Origin: Spirodela intermedia
Lineage: Eukaryota; Streptophyta; Magnoliopsida; Alismatales; Araceae
Length of the DNA stretch: 64,000 nt
Direction: 5' to 3'
Assembly: GCA_902729315.2 (NCBI GenBank)
Contig: LR746270.1
Coordinates: 4,528,221-4,592,220, forward strand
The position numbers were made by a program, and so were the translations under genes. The notes beneath the pieces are model-generated. The model was given only the letters and a program-made list of their open reading frames with translations. It searched no databases and was not told the origin of the DNA. How positions within the stretch are numbered: the first letter of the stretch is position 1; the number at the start of each line of letters is the position of its first letter. This document shows positions 60,260 to 64,000 of this stretch, one piece after another.

Positions 60260-62520
60260 GAGAAAACCAGGACGAGTCACCAAGTCCTCTTCCCCTCACG
60301 CCATCGCCGCCGCCACCATGGACGATGCGGCTGTGCAGAAAACGAATCACAGTCCCCTCCCTCCTCACTGTTGCCTTCCCCTCCTCTGCTTTAACTCCAA
60401 AGAAAAGGAAAGCCGGCGTAGAGATAGAGATAGAGAGAGAGAGAGAGAAAGAGAGAGAGAGCTAAGAGAGCTACAGGGAGGCGCTGGCGTAGCAGTGCAG
60501 GATCAATCAACTACTCCGGGGATCCATAAAAATTAGGCCGATTGCAGAGGAAACGACGGGGAGAAGCTGACGGATTAGAAGATAACTCTGAAGCTGTCAG
60601 TTGCCTACCGAATTCGAACTCCCGGCTGATTCGATTCCACCCCCTCCCCTCCATCGGGGCGAGTTTTTTTCTTTAATAATGGCCGCTGTCAGTCGCCGTT
60701 CCTCAGCCGCCAACCCGGCTCTCTCGCCCCTCCATCGCCATTAAACCCACCTAAAGCTCGACTCGTGCAGTGCGCCGCCCTCCTCGGAAAAGCTTTTTCC
60801 TCCCCATCGACGACGATGACGACGATCCTTCTCCCAGTGGCGACCACGTGCCGCCGGAGAGCTGTGGCACCTCCAATCACTGCATGAAATCACAAATCCC
60901 ACAGGCACAGGGAGGAAGAAGGGAGGAGAGAGAGAGAGGAGATAGAAAGGAAGAAGGAATCTGGTCAAACATTCAGAGGAAGGGATTGGTGATAGAAGAC
61001 TGGGGGAGGGGGGCCAGTTGTGAGTAACTGATGGGCCAGCAGAGTGAGGACGCTGACGTGGACTGAAAGCAGATCTCTGGGCGGATGGGCCCGAACTTGG
61101 TCACTTTCGCCACGAGAGAGGTCTTACTGTCGCACGGTCAACGGCCGGCGTGGCTGTGTCACGTGTTCCGGGCCCACCACGGCCTCGGTGGAATTAATAA
61201 AGCGCGCGAGTCCCCGTGGGCCGAGTGTCACGCAATGCCAGGTGGATGGAGGCTTGCCGGCCGATCCCGATCGCGGCTATCAATGATTAAACGCCCCCTC
61301 TCGTCTCCCAAAATTAAAATAAACCCATTCTATTAAATAAGAGTGCCATAAAAATATATCACGCTGCCGTTATTTATAAAATACCCATAAATTTTCGCGG
61401 TGTTTTCCAAATAACCCCACCATGCGTATTCTTGCCCCGCCGGCCAGCGCCGTACCTGACGGTGTCCATATAAAAAACGGCGCCTCTCTGGTTTCATCCT
61501 ATTGACCAGCATTCGCTCGTCCTATACTTCACGATCACGTGACACCTCACTCCACATCCACGTGGTGAGAGAATTGCGGAGAAAGGGGGGCTTCTGATCC
61601 ATTCCTTTTGGCAACCCTGCGGCCCAGATTCCCTGGGCCCCACGTCCCGTAATATTTCATCTAACCCCCCTCCTCCTTGGCCTCTTACATTTTTATCATG
61701 TCGCAAAGTTGGCCGAACTGTGGGTATTATGATAAATAAAAATATTTTATCCGGACGGTTGACGGGCCCACTTACATGGGGTCTGACCGTTGGCCTATGA
61801 CCTGCGGAAGGCACGTGCGCTCTTTCAGCGCCCCAGCGTGGTAAGAGATGCTCAAAAGCAGAAAGACTAGGAAGGGCTTCCGAGAGAAGCCGAGATTCGG
61901 GGCGACACGTCGAGGGCCCGCCGGGTCGGCCTGTTTTCGGCCCGGCCCATTTCTTGCGGCACGTCTAGGCAAGCTCTGCTCCACCTTGTCAGCTTTCTTA
62001 CTCTAAAAAGAAATGAAAAGCAGGGCAGAGAGAGAGAGAGGGCCCAATATGATCGATGATTCACACGTTGCCTGTGTCGATAAAGGGCTCTCACCTTGTC
62101 AGAGGATTCAGCCCACCTGCCCTTCCGCACGCCTTTACGTGGTGGTCTTACCCGAAAAGGCCCATTAAGTGTGGGCCCCACTTGGTCTTTTGCGATAGCG
62201 CCCTCCCATCATCGATGGGAAGGGAAGAGAGGATGGGCTGTGGGAAACTGGACACGGGTGAGTCGAGTGAGTCGAGTGAGTCGAGTCGAGCGAGTCGACC
62301 CAGTCCGACAGAGATGCACCGGGCGGGGGCCCGTCTCTCGTGCTTCTTCCGGGTGTGGCGGGGGGAGGGGGGTTCAAGAGGGTCGTGAAAAGGATCACGG
62401 AGTCCACGGGGAAGGGAGGAGAGAGAGAGAGAGAGAGAGATCACGAGGTCAGGGCAGTGGATGGCTGGGCCCGTTGTTCTTTACTAAAATAGAAACAATG
62501 GTCACAAGCTGCTGAAAAGA
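60260..62520. other. IQD leader/promoter and spacer to the CID gene
   Basis: It holds an IQD leader with a (GA)n tract (about 60427-60464). The GC-rich sequence contains CACGTG words near 61160 and 61560 and many GGCCCA/GGGCCC words (61610-62180). A 10-bp tandem repeat lies at 62259-62299 and a (GA)n tract near 62420-62441. No further gene was found. The extent of the promoter is not defined by the sequence alone. Confidence 0.45.
62259..62299 (+). repeat. Short tandem repeat (GAGTCGAGTG unit)
   Basis: About four copies of a roughly 10-bp unit built on GAGTCGA, ending GCGAGTCGACC. Confidence 0.8.
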
Positions 62521-63221
62521 TGGGAGATTTTTTTTATCCTAACTAAAGAGAATTATTACCCAGAAATTACAGCATAGAAGCACTTCCCAAGCATAAAACA
62601 TGTACTAATTCCGTAAAAAAAAGCTGAATAAAGAGAGCAATCAGTACGCCAAGGCTCTGACCAAACGTGGACAAAACCACTATCCCTTCTCCTTATATAC
62701 CCTAAATAGAAAAGAAAATCCTACCCTAAAGTCAACTACAACAAAAAAGGGTAAACACTTGTTCAACACAGCTATATGCAGTGCCATACCCTGAGAAATA
62801 TTTTCATCGGGAGAAATGCATGAAAAAAAAAGGGGGGTGGGGGAAGAACGCTCTCAGTTAGATCTCAACCCCAGAGCATAAAAAAAGAAAAAAAAAAGAA
62901 AAAAAAGAAAAAAAAGAAGAGGGGGCCAGCGAGCCAACAAACCCATTCAGTTCCTGTCATCATATCATGAAATGGGGAGATAACTACGTTTGAGATGTAC
63001 AGAGGTTTTCCCATAAATAAAACCGATAGATGAAGGTCCCAGCGCCTCAGAGTTCCAACCAGAGCAACTTAGCTAGCAGGATACTTCCCATCTCACACTC
63101 AGTCGAGATAACACAGGACACTCAGTAAAGCAGCAAGAAGAGAGAGTAAACCCCTAACACCAGTACCTTTAGATACACGCGTGGATAAGCAGTTACCCAG
63201 CCGCAGCAGCCAGCAAGGATT
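62521..63221 (-). other. Probable 3' UTR of the CID-type gene
   Basis: It follows the stop codon at 63222-63224 on the minus strand. It is A-rich on the plus strand, with an A/G tract at about 62878-62930. No open frame of note. The 3' end of the transcript was not located. Confidence 0.45.
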
Positions 63222-63427
63222 TCAGTGCATGGATGGGCGGGGTGCTCGAGGCCGGACCGGAGTCTTTGATGGGCTCACCCTGAAGCGAATCGAGGAGTTG
63301 GTTGATGCCGTGGTTCTCTCATAAGACCCAAAAGCAATTCATGAAATGTTGGAGGAGGAGCAGACCTTATGGGCAGGGAGCCAAGCACCACGCCACTGCA
63401 GTTGAGAGCAGCAATCGCACTTTCCGC
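63222..63427 (-). CDS. CID-type polyadenylate-binding protein-interacting protein, last two exons (partial)
   Basis: The CID8-13 group of plant proteins carries a PAM2 motif that binds the MLLE domain of poly(A)-binding protein, followed by two RRMs. Only the end is in the window (minus): exon 63366-63427 encodes AESAIAALNCSGVVLGSLPI and joins in phase to 63222-63279, RVSPSKTPVRPRAPRPSMH then stop. These are the closing residues of the second RRM and the conserved tail of the family. The start of the gene lies beyond the right edge. Splice sites are canonical (CTTTCAG|GCGG, CATAAG|GTCTGC, GCTTCAG|GGTG). Confidence 0.82.
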
Positions 63428-64000
63428 CTGAAAGAGTAACCATTTGGCAAGAATGATGAAGGTCCGGCAAACATAAATCTCAGAGGATGAGCAGACAGTA
63501 TGATGGCAGTGAGGCTGAAAGTGGTTTTCTTAGCCAAACACATACGTCCTATCAAGAAATAGATGATTAATACCATGGAGTCAGAAGAATGATGCTTATA
63601 TGCATGTGGAAACAATCAGTGTCCCTGGTCAATGCCAGGAGCTCGGCATTTTGCTCTTCAAGGTCTGAGTAAAGTTGGGGTTGATTTATTTTCCGCAAGG
63701 GCAGAGAAGCATGGTAGTACTTTGAAAATATGTGGGGACCCAAAGCCATGCCCAGGCCCTGATTTCCACAATGCAGACAAATTTTGGATGGCCTACAAAG
63801 GTTCAATAAACTGGGTGTTTCCAGAGAGGATTTTGATGCAGGAGTGAAATCTGTCTGATGCCATTTTCATGAACGAAATCTGTCTGGAATATGTTAACTA
63901 GTAACATAACTCTTTATTACAGTTGGTGTACTGAGACAACGAAGGTCACACAGGGCTTCCGAAAGTTGCAGGGGCTCAGGGTTTCTCTGGGCAGCAGACT
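63428..64000 (-). other. Intron of the CID-type gene (partial)
   Basis: I looked for the upstream RRM exon, expected to end near the EFVM block, and did not find it, so this is read as intron to the edge. Open frames on both strands at about 63567-63847 have no recognised domain. Confidence 0.45.

Noticed and set aside
63567-63847. Open frames on both strands, considered as the missing RRM exon of the CID-type gene
   Set aside because: Neither frame contains the expected RRM ribonucleoprotein motifs or ends in the EFVM block, and the flanking splice sites do not fit.

Overview
This is nuclear DNA from a flowering plant, probably a non-grass monocot. The genes have GT-AG introns, polypurine (GA)n leaders, site II (TGGGCC-type) promoter words, and several GC-rich coding exons next to AT-rich retrotransposon debris. 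The plant assignment is secure from the gene families; the monocot assignment is only an inference from composition. There are no operons, CRISPR arrays or prokaryotic features, and I recognised no tRNA or rRNA gene.

Left gene cluster (1-11.2 kb): the first coding exon of a WOX13-type homeobox gene (minus strand, rest off the left edge); a six-coding-exon HMGB chromatin protein (minus); an intronless two-RRM hnRNP-H/F-like protein (minus) with a probable 5' UTR intron; and a five-exon RLCK-VII/PBL-type receptor-like cytoplasmic kinase (plus).

First repeat block (11.2-22.5 kb): a decayed Ty3/gypsy RT-RNase H fragment, a decayed copia RT fragment, and a nearly complete but heavily mutated copia element with both LTRs (15759-20471). 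PRT1, the N-degron E3 ligase (RING-RING-ZZ, seven exons, minus), follows at 22.5-27.4 kb.

Second repeat block (27.5-38 kb): gypsy gag, RT and integrase remnants, interrupted by a pair of diverged LTR-like direct repeats. One copy carries an expanded minisatellite.

Right gene cluster (38-64 kb): a seven-exon DHHC palmitoyltransferase (plus); a 14-exon CBL-interacting protein kinase (plus) with a splice/frame anomaly at exon 7; a two-exon 73-residue single-pass protein (plus); a D27-family carotenoid isomerase-like gene (plus) with a threefold ~200-bp tandem repeat upstream; an intronless seven-transmembrane CAND6/7 (GPR107-like) protein (plus); an IQ67-domain calmodulin-binding protein (minus); and the last two exons of a CID-type poly(A)-binding-protein-interacting RRM protein (minus, running off the right edge).

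The genes are independent loci, not a pathway cluster. Two touch Ca2+ signalling (CIPK, IQD) and several act in membrane or hormone signalling, but nothing in the layout implies co-regulation. I see no convincing undescribed system. The items most worth checking are the CIPK exon 7 junction, the triplicated ~200-bp repeat in front of the D27-like gene, and the minisatellite-bearing LTR-like repeat inside the gypsy debris.
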